The notes beneath the pieces are model-generated. The model ran no database searches, was not told where the DNA came from, and worked only from the letters and a program-made list of their open reading frames with translations. A stretch of DNA of 23,907 bases from an uncultured Verrucomicrobiota bacterium. Lineage in GTDB: Bacteria; Verrucomicrobiota; Verrucomicrobiia; Limisphaerales; UBA9464. The position numbers and the translations under genes were made by a program. Positions 18,401 through 23,907 of the stretch are shown here, piece by piece. The stretch's first letter is position 1, and every line of letters begins with the position of its first letter. The stretch spans positions 1 to 23,907 of the forward strand of contig CAIPFS010000458.1 in assembly GCA_903864375.1 (NCBI GenBank). Reading direction: 5' to 3'.

Positions 18401-19638
18401 ATTCGCCCGGTGACATTGGCGTGGAGATTCTTTCCGCTCAGCCAGACATTGGTGTGCTGCCCCGCCTGGTTCACCGTCCCCAAGATGACGTCATTATAAT
18501 GAATGGTCACGGAGGGTATGGAACCCAGATCCACAGTGGGCGAAGTCGTCGGAGCTCCATTTTGGTCGTCGGTTAGATAGAACCGCATGGCCTTGGATTC
18601 GAAGTCCACCGGCCACTGGGCCGTGTAGCTGTCCATTTCATAGGGCCAGATCATCCCGGCGAGACCTGTACGCGTCCAAAAGAGGTTGATTTGGTTCGGT
18701 CCGGTCGTCGGCTTGAAGGCAAAGGCACGCCCGTCATTCGGATCTCCTGCCCGACGATATTGCTCCACGTAATGCCCCGGGTCGGGCGCAAGTCCGGAAC
18801 GGAACACCACGGGCCCGGCGTTGGTCACCGTCACCAGCGGCGAAAAGAAGGTTCCAATATCCGTGATCAGCTGGACCGATTGATTGGGACTGGAATCCCG
18901 GACATCGACCACCTCCAATCCGACAAATTGCCCGTTCGATTTCCGGGTGTACACCGCAACCACCAATCCACTCGCCGGGCTGCTGGCGGTGATGGTCTGG
19001 TTGTTGATCACGATGGAACCCTGGGGAACCGCGGCATTCCAGAGGAACTGAATGGCGATATCCGACGCCACCTGCACTCCCGGCCCACCCGGTCCGCCAT
19101 CCGCCGCCTGAGCCCAATAAAGACCCACTGGAGGCTGCGTCGCTGTCGGGGAAATCAAATACTGGCGGGTCACAGAACCCCAGGTGACGTTCACCAATCC
19201 AGGTTGGGTCGCGATCAGTTTGCGCTGCGATGCCAGGTAAAATGCCCCTTCAGAGGGAAGAATCGCATCCGGTGCCACACCCAACAGGTTGGATTCGTCC
19301 GGCACAATCTCCCCCCCGACCGAAGCGCGCGGTTTCAGGAAGGGAGAGGACTGCACCGGCTGACCAAAGCCAGAACGGACCAGGGTTAATCCGCCGCTCG
19401 TCGGGGTACCAAAGGCACCAAAGGCTCCTACCGACCCACTAAAAAAGGTCACTGCCGGAGGCTGGGCGTCGGTGGCATGCAGCGCATCCGGATTCGCCCG
19501 CGGATCAAACAGCCGGTTGTCAAAGCTGGAGCTGCCCAGAATGAATGTCCCTTGAGCCAGCGAGGAGCCCACCATGCACAGGGCCATCCATAATACTATG
19601 CCGATGCCGGGAGATCGGCGAGGGAGTAACGTTCTCAT
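12424..19638 (-). CDS. Giant secreted protein with Tc toxin A-like C-terminal pore/TcB-binding region
   Basis: Protein of 2404 residues. Signal peptide MRTLLPRRSPGIGIVLWMAL runs to SLAQ; ATG 19695 would add 19 residues. Residues 1-1200 are beta-rich and unlike the helical shell of known TcA proteins, with three repeats containing WPYEMD or related Trp-rich sequence about 190 residues apart. A mid region (1400-1600) has HGDAWGHYLSATKYFYQLF and RKFAQAAAAKARAGAEIV. Residues 1807-2081 are long helices with coiled-coil character, broken by a Gly/Ala-rich hydrophobic hairpin (LVAGVAAGGDLTSVARGGI). They end in YQAQFDLAAKYVYMAARAF, the same pattern TcA has between its channel and TcB-binding domain. 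The last 320 residues are a beta domain ending in GNGIKDILMLFQTYSY, resembling the end of TcA (SDVILHLRYTAR type). It lies 49 bp before the RHS gene, as A and B/C genes often neighbour each other. The TcA assignment is by pattern and context, not alignment. Confidence 0.82.
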   Translation of the reverse strand: MRTLLPRRSPGIGIVLWMALCMVGSSLAQGTFILGSSSFDNRLFDPRANPDALHATDAQPPAVTFFSGSVGAFGAFGTPTSGGLTLVRSGFGQPVQSSPFLKPRASVGGEIVPDESNLLGVAPDAILPSEGAFYLASQRKLIATQPGLVNVTWGSVTRQYLISPTATQPPVGLYWAQAADGGPGGPGVQVASDIAIQFLWNAAVPQGSIVINNQTITASSPASGLVVAVYTRKSNGQFVGLEVVDVRDSSPNQSVQLITDIGTFFSPLVTVTNAGPVVFRSGLAPDPGHYVEQYRRAGDPNDGRAFAFKPTTGPNQINLFWTRTGLAGMIWPYEMDSYTAQWPVDFESKAMRFYLTDDQNGAPTTSPTVDLGSIPSVTIHYNDVILGTVNQAGQHTNVWLSGKNLHANVTGRILLHYENVNGFSNGFLGFQLVNIVGNLPDHPDAPAVIGSALNPLTPSPDNPPIPGKVTLGTTSPDSGPAYVYVHKVDGPMKGLIFPVRPSFPASVEVFWLRQGVQGIAWPYEMDHFRADWTNQPQWYVRGHTSDARGTSVLLSTNLNAELIYQEADTGARLDGGTVFSTIGFGRTLLKYSFATPTTPVGYTIAFNSVQSVSDQDTSRFNLAAQPAPIGTEIQNASHQASNHAPSNRPGFVYVATDSPLREDRFAYNVYTNSGQIFPVNLGNLEVWWMNLDAYDTQWPSLVSRYQAQWPAQTPTLVIASGTGTGALDPAVYPNFQPYFQNDPNQPGFNPDDEHVVVAAVPGGGQGLFALRSDLGTANTSLPYVLMTYALPANPNRTGFQVWNVVAEDATHHFNTIGLAGNKLGAPYPLSALNSNCPQTAGVSGPFWRDRSGAFWAQAAGDNGQGTNVVLHWFYQAQDHFYFPTLPHTRFGACVPWLDQYAQTPGTPVDFSYLVFWPDAIPDAYTNTLAFQELPKLHVGYTLIDSKNGLPDIGGQCSVEVLYQQSQATRSVASVALIDATRTRSVPLAALPSDVATENIGGLLFFKNLPPPLRSRLFYDPTQHVLSFRGQKIATIPGTYLLPNIITARDAVVLQDVKFRGADPNFKKAVESLVATAGKAINADYSDPKLDSVALSAGVAAGQGYVTVAFGNSTNCQPGNLPISLEIVKVVCPLYKGRLNVVDPSSPFDEKLTLRFDGELGGLSDKYVFDWYYQPDLDGSQPPVPNGTDFGRWTRLTPLPSDGTGAVDFTIEGAGLLTLSDNWLICRYHAKDASSPCGTDWSDWTDPQIQLGWIKRVVSGINPFEQRFKDLGNPSRTVNTLVSMLSQAGPRWEGDIPLNPATIDKYGLIQIYETVLKEGLKLSVNGTPPVDYAPVDDQLILVAGRLSDLYMLLGNEAFADASDPTISVGAEIPPDAAPTLFAFMNQEASLLEEELGLLRGRDDAKAPGVEVSPVYNRLYWNFTGDVGETAYVLKHGISDELGNTNGFVDALDAQIMYPQGHGDAWGHYLSATKYFYQLFRNPHFTWTPRSEATQVGGIPVTVNYVNERKFAQAAAAKARAGAEIVNLTYRAFYDEAPENQWRGYKDPVQSPKSRELGTNESRSWGVSEWGIRAGQAAFLDWVVGNALLPEASQEVVTNLVQKVDRTTVIELNELATTLDSIQSEVDKADAGVNPLGLAKNFMPFDIDPSQLTQNGGKTHFEQIYDRAVTAMNNAITVFQYAEDNTQQLRKQADDLSAFNKDTQDRTADFNNRLIEIFGTPYSDDIGNNGQTYPGGYNGPDTQHYEYVDPSSLLGIPPGNSESITAVFTTPSVDSSGAVTTVQVPVTYNLSHDGFGMVKPANWTGSRRASGEIQINRSDLLQARFRFQQSLTAYDDQLAQINQALTDLEAQFALHSSEIVLLSTTLATQTSLDTEILNATERELNWRRGARSADELAQGLAEMLPTSLVAGVAAGGDLTSVARGGIRLAGYAVSEALQYEGDQEQLSTLSDQQARQEVESASNIQLTALRNNFDNVVALGRLRELVRQEPQRRLEVQQLYEALQQTMARYQSSLARGFRLLDDFNRFRKATAAKVQQERYKDMAFRIFRNDALQKYQAQFDLAAKYVYMAARAFDFETNFDPSDNRSPSKLLSQIMRSRAIGSIKNGIPQTAGTSGDPGLADSMARMINNWSVLQGQFGFNNPQREDTQFSLRREFFRIPNTGAANDQLWRATLRRSLVTNLYDLPEFRRFARFVSNQTNEPGLVIRFGTDIDLGLNFFGRPLGGGDHAYDASHFATKIRSVGVWFNNYNNVQLSDTPRVFLIPIGSDIMRSPLGNSSTTREWKLIEQGIPVPFSFGSGGVPSTTSFIPGSDTVNGSFVDIRQFAPFRAFHDGGYNLNQVNYDSRLIGRSVWNTEWWLVIPGGFLFNDRNEGLQRLIDGQSVGGVRDGNGIKDILMLFQTYSYQGQ
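17500..18690 (-). repeat. Three diverged internal repeats in the giant TcA-like protein
   Basis: Three segments encode a similar pattern: an aromatic strand (NLFW, EVFW, EVWW), then a loop, then WPYEMDSYTAQWP, WPYEMDHFRADWT and the more diverged DTQWPSLVSRYQAQWP. They lie near 18610-18690, 18025-18120 and 17500-17590, about 570 bp apart. This suggests three tandem beta domains descended from one ancestor. Confidence 0.6.
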
Positions 19639-19731
19639 GGTTGCGGGAGGAAGGGCATCAAACGAGCGAAATTCTTTGGGGTTCCGGAGCGACATGCGGG
19701 GTCAATAGCCACTTGAAATCAAGGCAGCAGC

Positions 19732-20835
19732 CTAGTCGGAACCGATGGCAACAAAGCTAAACCGGGGAATGCTGCTCGGGGTCCCTCCCCCGGTATTTTT
19801 GAAGAAGATACTCACACCGCTGCCTACTGCAGGGTAGGGAGGAAACAAGCTGAACGGGGGAAACGTCGACAAAATGACCGGCGGATCAGTCAGGAGCGGG
19901 GTTACAGTGACGGCGGGATAATCAGAAAACTGCTTGTTGAAACTAATGAAAATCGATGTCCCCGAACCTTTTGCCGTAAATCCCTGACCGCTTACAATGG
20001 AAGCGTCCCCATTCACGACCCCGCGAACGATACGCAACTGGCGACTCGCGGAATCCTGGACAGGCACGGTGGCTTTCAAGCGGTCGAGGCCAATGGTGCC
20101 GGGAGAAATCCGGATTCCGTCCAGATATCCCTTGGAGGCATCCGGAGTTGATAACAAGGCACTCCAGTCAAACCCCCCCAGGGTATTTGCATTGTCCGCC
20201 TGGACGGCCCGATTGGCCTGAGCGGCCAAGTCTGAATTCGCGGAGTGGGCCGCCTCCTGAGCCCGATCCGCATTGGCGGCGTGAAGCGCCTCGCGGGCAT
20301 TGTCTGCGGCGGCAGCAGCCGCAGCACGGTCGGCATCAGCCGCGCGGACGGCCTGTTGTGCCAGCTGGGCCGTTCCTGCGTTCGTGGCAAATCCGGAAGT
20401 CACCGACCTCCCCGCCACGTTGGCGGCAAACGCAAATGGAGCCGAAAGAATCTGCTGGCGAGGCTGGATCGAGATACCTCCGACAGAAAGTTCCAGAAAC
20501 GCGGGCGCATTCGGCAGCGACACCTGTCCGATCAAGACCTGGGAGAAGTCCCGCGAGTCAGCGTCGACACCGCCCAGCAGGGTGTTGAAGACACTTCCCA
20601 CCAGTGCCACGGAATTGGTTCTGGGCCCCCAGATCAGCTGACCGTTGAACACGGAGTTATAGACCCGGAAAACGATATTCGTGTTTCCATCCGGGAGCTT
20701 ATTCCCCACCGAGTCCAGCAGGGCGCCCTGATAATTGATGATCGAGGGAACGGCAACATTCTGACGGGCCTGGACGGGAGCCATCGCAACCAATGCCGCA
20801 GAGACGAGGAACAGGATTTTGAAACGTGATTTCAT
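19732..20835 (-). CDS. Secreted tail-fibre-like structural protein with Ala-rich coiled stretch
   Basis: Exported protein of 367 residues, paralog of the protein at 4319-5281. Signal peptide MKSRFKILFLVSAALVAMAP ends with cleavage after VQA, and the mature start RQNVAVPSIINYQGALLDSV nearly copies the paralog. Residues 25-140 are the shared fibre N-terminal domain (PRQQILSAPFAFAANVA). Residues 150-215 are an Ala-rich tract with repeats such as AADADRAAAAAAADNAREALH, likely a trimeric coiled coil, ending in DNANTLGGFDWSALL. The C-terminal beta domain (RIVRGVVNGDASIVSGQGFT ... FSFVAIG) is the counterpart of the paralog's, with an extra Pro/Phe-rich loop (STFPPFSLFPPYP). ATG 20835 sits at the signal peptide; a TTG at 20865 would add ten residues. 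It lies 48 bp after the 615-aa gene and 93 bp before the giant. Likely structural or adhesive; the exact role is unknown. Confidence 0.8.
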   Translation of the reverse strand: MKSRFKILFLVSAALVAMAPVQARQNVAVPSIINYQGALLDSVGNKLPDGNTNIVFRVYNSVFNGQLIWGPRTNSVALVGSVFNTLLGGVDADSRDFSQVLIGQVSLPNAPAFLELSVGGISIQPRQQILSAPFAFAANVAGRSVTSGFATNAGTAQLAQQAVRAADADRAAAAAAADNAREALHAANADRAQEAAHSANSDLAAQANRAVQADNANTLGGFDWSALLSTPDASKGYLDGIRISPGTIGLDRLKATVPVQDSASRQLRIVRGVVNGDASIVSGQGFTAKGSGTSIFISFNKQFSDYPAVTVTPLLTDPPVILSTFPPFSLFPPYPAVGSGVSIFFKNTGGGTPSSIPRFSFVAIGSD

Positions 20836-20883
20836 GGACGATGAAAGGGCTGTCAAACTCTTCAAAAATGAATGGCCGGCAAC

Positions 20884-22731
20884 TCAACCTTCGGTATTGA
20901 GAAATGGAATGAGGGACACCCGGTTGAGGCGAAAGATGCCCTGAATGACGATGGGAACCTTGTGGATGCCCGAGATGGTCTCCGAATAGGTACCACCCAA
21001 TTCACTGTCGCCCCACTGGGCACGTGCACGTCCCTCCGGGTCGTCCGGGCTGAAGTTCAATTGGAGCAATCTTCGGATGGTGTAGGATTCGACTCCCTCG
21101 GGAAGGACAACGGCGTGCTCTGCGTCCAGATTGTCATGGTCGGGATGAAACCGATGCTTGAACGGGTTCAGGGGGTCGTCATAGCCGGTCACGACAGTTC
21201 CTGTGAGCGGATTTTGCAAGTCGCCAAACGGCCCGGACAACGGGAGCAATCCCGGGAATCCAAAGCCAACCGTACTGATGCGGCGGGCCACCGGTTTTCC
21301 GTCCCTCAGCGCCGCGCCTCCGAATCGGGAGAGCAACGAATCGTCGGTAATCAAAACCTGCCGGCCCAGCTGTTGAATGTTCCCGAACGAGTCCACCACC
21401 CCATTGGTCCACATGAGCATGACTTGTTGGAGCAATCGGGCCTGTCCTGACGAGTTGACGTGGACAATCAGTCGAAACTGCGCCTGGGAACCTGTGGCAC
21501 GCGGCACAGTCGGATCGCTGCTGCCGGCTGTCTGGCTGACCTTTTGAATCACGGCTGTTCCCACCCAAAGCCCCGCGTGAGTATCCGGTACCGCGTCAGC
21601 ACCCATTTCCAGCGGATAACCCGCTCCGGAGGCGGCCAGAGCCAGCTGTCCTCCACTGGCCGAGGATCGGGCTGTCACCGGCAAAGTAACGCGGTTTCCA
21701 GCCTGATCGGTGATGGTCAACAGGCTTTGGTACTCCGACCGGACCCTCCCGGCTGGCGGCAAAAACGGAGCGAGGTCTTTACGACGCACCGCCAAGCGGA
21801 CCTTGGTTTCCTGCCCGGGGGCCACGGTGATCGTGGTCTGAGGCTCCAGCGGGAACCAGCCATACTGTTTTGCGGCGAGATTAAACTGCCAATAGGACAA
21901 CGGAACGTCGCCGGCGAGGTCCGGAAAATTGGCGTCGGGAGGCGCCTGGGAGGCGTTGGGAACCAATTGAAAACTCCGGGGTTGTTTCGATAAATTTTTC
22001 AGCGAAACCCAGGTCTCCGGCACCGTTCGTCCAAAATCAACCTGCCGGCTTTGCTCCAGCTTGACCCCGATTGGCCCAGAGTAGGTGGAGGCATTGGCGG
22101 TATAGACCCAGAACGCCTCACCCGGACTCAAACGATCGGTGGCCGGATTGGCGACCGGTGTCCAGAGCCCATTGGATTGAAGCCGGTAGACCGCCTGGCC
22201 GGTGTGGGCAGCGGATCCTGCAAAAAAAGCGGCGAACGAGGGCGGTGTTGAAGCGTCCACTGGAAATCCGACCAGATTCATGGAACCAGCCAGCCAGTCC
22301 TTCACGGGCGGGACCGGCCGGCCTTTCAAGGTCCACGTCACCGGTTGACTTGCTGTGGATTTCACTAGGTAACAGCGGTCTCCATGAAGGGCGAAAAGCG
22401 TGTTGAGGGCCGGGTCCCCGGTGGCACCCGGGAAATAAGTCAACCAATCCGGTCTTCCGGGAAGCAACTGATTCGCATCCTGGATGAACTGGACGGTGGT
22501 AAACCGCCGATTCCATCCCCAGACACTCTCGACGGGCAGACCGGAGAATATAGCGTCGCAATCCCGGAGCTCCGGCTGAACCTCCAAATAGACGGCGTTC
22601 CATCCCGGTCGCAGGACAATGGTTTGAGTCGTCCATTGGCCCCGGCAAATGCTGGGCAGCAGGCAGAGGCTCAGAAAAAGCCCAACCCATCGTCGAAACT
22701 TCCCGTGCCCGCTCTTCAGGTCCGATATCAT
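20884..22731 (-). CDS. Secreted GWN-domain protein, operon partner of the Tc-like genes
   Basis: Exported protein of 615 residues with a signal peptide (WVGLFLSLCLLPSICRG, cleavage before QW). The mature part opens with LRPGWNAVYLEVQPE, and about residues 40-230 look like a duplicated domain. The second half repeats the theme (GSMNLVGFPVDAST ... RLSPGEAFWVYTAN). This is the same kind of sequence as the insertion in the RHS protein (LRAGWNLTALPVGTS ... IGPGEALYLSAS). Residues 235-380 look like a beta sandwich (TWVSLKNLSKQPRSFQLV, then ITVAPGQETKVRLAV). The C-terminal part has NPFKHRFHPDHDNLDAEH, with clustered His/Asp that could bind metal, and ends in HKVPIVIQGIFRLNRVSLIP. I do not know a characterised homologue. 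The gene begins 41 bp after the 274-aa gene. Shared domain and position argue for an accessory of the toxin-like complex. Confidence 0.78.
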   Translation of the reverse strand: MISDLKSGHGKFRRWVGLFLSLCLLPSICRGQWTTQTIVLRPGWNAVYLEVQPELRDCDAIFSGLPVESVWGWNRRFTTVQFIQDANQLLPGRPDWLTYFPGATGDPALNTLFALHGDRCYLVKSTASQPVTWTLKGRPVPPVKDWLAGSMNLVGFPVDASTPPSFAAFFAGSAAHTGQAVYRLQSNGLWTPVANPATDRLSPGEAFWVYTANASTYSGPIGVKLEQSRQVDFGRTVPETWVSLKNLSKQPRSFQLVPNASQAPPDANFPDLAGDVPLSYWQFNLAAKQYGWFPLEPQTTITVAPGQETKVRLAVRRKDLAPFLPPAGRVRSEYQSLLTITDQAGNRVTLPVTARSSASGGQLALAASGAGYPLEMGADAVPDTHAGLWVGTAVIQKVSQTAGSSDPTVPRATGSQAQFRLIVHVNSSGQARLLQQVMLMWTNGVVDSFGNIQQLGRQVLITDDSLLSRFGGAALRDGKPVARRISTVGFGFPGLLPLSGPFGDLQNPLTGTVVTGYDDPLNPFKHRFHPDHDNLDAEHAVVLPEGVESYTIRRLLQLNFSPDDPEGRARAQWGDSELGGTYSETISGIHKVPIVIQGIFRLNRVSLIPFLNTEG

Positions 22732-22772
22732 ATTCGATTGGAAAATTAGAATGGCCGTTGAAACTCAAACCC

Positions 22773-23597
22773 TCACGGACCTGTCAAGCGGGCCCGATAG
22801 AAATACGGTCCGGCCCCGGTGGCGGTGGCATCAATGTAGGTGTTCGCCGGAGGCGTCGCCGGTTGGACGGGTCCGAGAATCTGAAAGCCAGTCAGCAGGT
22901 TTTCAGAACGCCACAGCTGATAATTGCGCCCCGGCTGTGAGGACCAAACCACCCGGATTCCCCCGCCCGTGTCTGGTGACACGGATTGGAAGGCGAAACG
23001 GGAGGCGGCATCGATGGGACTGGTTCCCGCCAGCATTTCATCGAGGTTGGGCATTCCGTCGCCATCGGGATCCGCCTGGGGATCGACTCCCAAACGCCCG
23101 AAATAGCGCAATTCCCAGCTTTTCAACAGGCCATTGCTGTCGTAGGCGGAGGCTCCATTGGGGGAGAAGTCGGCCCGTTCCAGACGTCCCCGGTCGGCAC
23201 TGGTGACCTTCAAACTGGTTTGTGTGCTATCGACATAAAGGATGTTGGTCCCATTAAGGGTGACCCCGGTCCGGTCGTAGGTCAGGAGACCGGCGGTGAG
23301 CCGGAGACGATCGGAAGCGGTTACTGGAAACCCCGGGGTTTCGGTCTCGACCGGGATGAACAGCGCATAGGAAAACTGACCATTCACATCACCCAGGATC
23401 GCGGAAACCTTGAGCGTCGGAAGCCCATCGGTCCGCTTGATTGAAATCGTCAGGGTGCCATTGGTTTGACGAACGCCCGAGGCGTCGGTCACGAGACCGT
23501 ACATCACCAGACTGGGCTCAGGGATGCCATCCGCAGCAGCCCGGGAAAAGATCCCGACGAAAAACAGAATCAGAAGCAGAACTGCCCGAATGCCCAT
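22773..23597 (-). CDS. Secreted protein with Asp-rich calcium-binding-type repeat, first gene of the operon
   Basis: Protein of 274 residues. Signal peptide MGIRAVLLLILFFVGIFS with likely cleavage after RAAA or nearby. Residues 25-150 are beta-rich (PEPSLVMYGLVTDASGVRQ, then GTLTISIKR), resembling an Ig-like or fibronectin-like module. Residues 170-200 hold DPQADPDGDGMPNLDEMLAG, a thrombospondin type 3/EF-loop-like Asp repeat expected to bind calcium. The last 70 residues (WSSQPGRNYQLWRSENLLTG ... GPYFYRARL) are a C-terminal beta domain I associate with verrucomicrobial exported proteins. The frame stays open upstream to 23894 but without protein-like sequence. ATG 23597 gives an ideal signal peptide; ATG 23696 would put 33 extra residues before it. 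As the first of six tightly spaced genes it should lie just behind the operon promoter. Confidence 0.72.
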   Translation of the reverse strand: MGIRAVLLLILFFVGIFSRAAADGIPEPSLVMYGLVTDASGVRQTNGTLTISIKRTDGLPTLKVSAILGDVNGQFSYALFIPVETETPGFPVTASDRLRLTAGLLTYDRTGVTLNGTNILYVDSTQTSLKVTSADRGRLERADFSPNGASAYDSNGLLKSWELRYFGRLGVDPQADPDGDGMPNLDEMLAGTSPIDAASRFAFQSVSPDTGGGIRVVWSSQPGRNYQLWRSENLLTGFQILGPVQPATPPANTYIDATATGAGPYFYRARLTGP

Positions 23598-23907
23598 GAA
23601 CAGGCCCGAAAGCGCCCCGCCCTGCCGCAGCCATCCGGGGGCTCCCGCCCGGTCCAAAATCCGGGATAAACAAATCGATGGAAAGAGTGATGACATAGGC
23701 TTCGACTTCAGGTTCCACAGTGGTCTACCTCGAAATTGAGCGATCGGACCAAAGTTTTCCAGAAATGTCTGTGAAACCAAGGACGTGACGCAACCCCGCG
23801 GTCTACCGCAGTAGTGTCCAGTTAAGCGGGGGTGGAAAGTGATGAAATAGCGGCTGGAAGGGCGAATCGAAGGGCAAGGGTTTGTTCTCGGCATGGCGAT
23901 TTGGAAG
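23598..23907. other. Presumed operon promoter region and right edge of the window
   Basis: This 310-bp stretch upstream of the six-gene minus-strand unit should contain its promoter, though I see no convincing -35/-10 pair. The 12-bp inverted repeat GCGGTCTACCGC lies at 23798-23809, and its core GGTCTACC occurs again at 23722-23729, so this could be a regulator site present in two copies. Immediately beyond, from 23811, the sequence TAGTGTCCAGTTAA has the look of an insertion-sequence terminus. A plus-strand ATG at 23893 is too close to the edge to judge. Confidence 0.35.

Noticed and set aside
20180..20390. Ala-rich tract as a collagen-like or CRISPR-like repeat
   Set aside because: No Gly-X-Y pattern and no spacer structure; it is an Ala-rich coiled tract within the 367-aa fibre protein.

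Overview
The window looks like a chromosomal piece of a Gram-negative bacterium, probably Verrucomicrobiota. This rests on the style of the exported proteins (a C-terminal domain of the 'PGRNYQLWRSENL' type, proteins built on a 'GWN' motif, outer-membrane proteins ending in Phe), moderately high GC and mostly absent Shine-Dalgarno sequences. No rRNA, tRNA, CRISPR array or complete mobile element was seen.

Left part (1-4260): ordinary, loosely connected genes. They are the N-terminal part of an APC-type amino-acid permease (minus, cut by the window edge), a small sensor-less histidine kinase (plus), an outer-membrane beta-barrel protein (minus) that overlaps the kinase tail-to-tail by 14 bp, a secreted lipoprotein-carrier-like protein (plus), and one doubtful small ORF (plus).

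Right part (4319-23597): six genes, all on the minus strand, all with a Sec-type signal peptide, separated by only 41-93 bp. They probably form one transcription unit of about 19.3 kb read from right to left. The order is: a 274-aa protein with a calcium-binding-type Asp-rich repeat; a 615-aa GWN-domain protein; a 367-aa fibre-like protein; a 2404-aa giant whose C-terminal 600 residues resemble the pore-forming and TcB-binding part of the Tc toxin A subunit; a 2334-aa SpvB/FG-GAP/TcB-middle/RHS protein, equivalent to a fused TcB-TcC cocoon; and a second fibre-like protein (320 aa) paralogous to the first.

The main candidate for an undescribed system is therefore a secreted, Tc-toxin-like complex. 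In it the A subunit has lost the usual N-terminal architecture in favour of beta-rich repeats. The RHS cocoon carries an inserted GWN domain, and its variable C-terminus carries a domain resembling plant IQM (calmodulin-binding) proteins followed by four EPxYN repeats. No immunity gene lies next to the variable C-terminus, which fits an effector aimed at eukaryotes or outward better than a contact-dependent interbacterial toxin. Assembly, delivery and activity are inference from sequence only.
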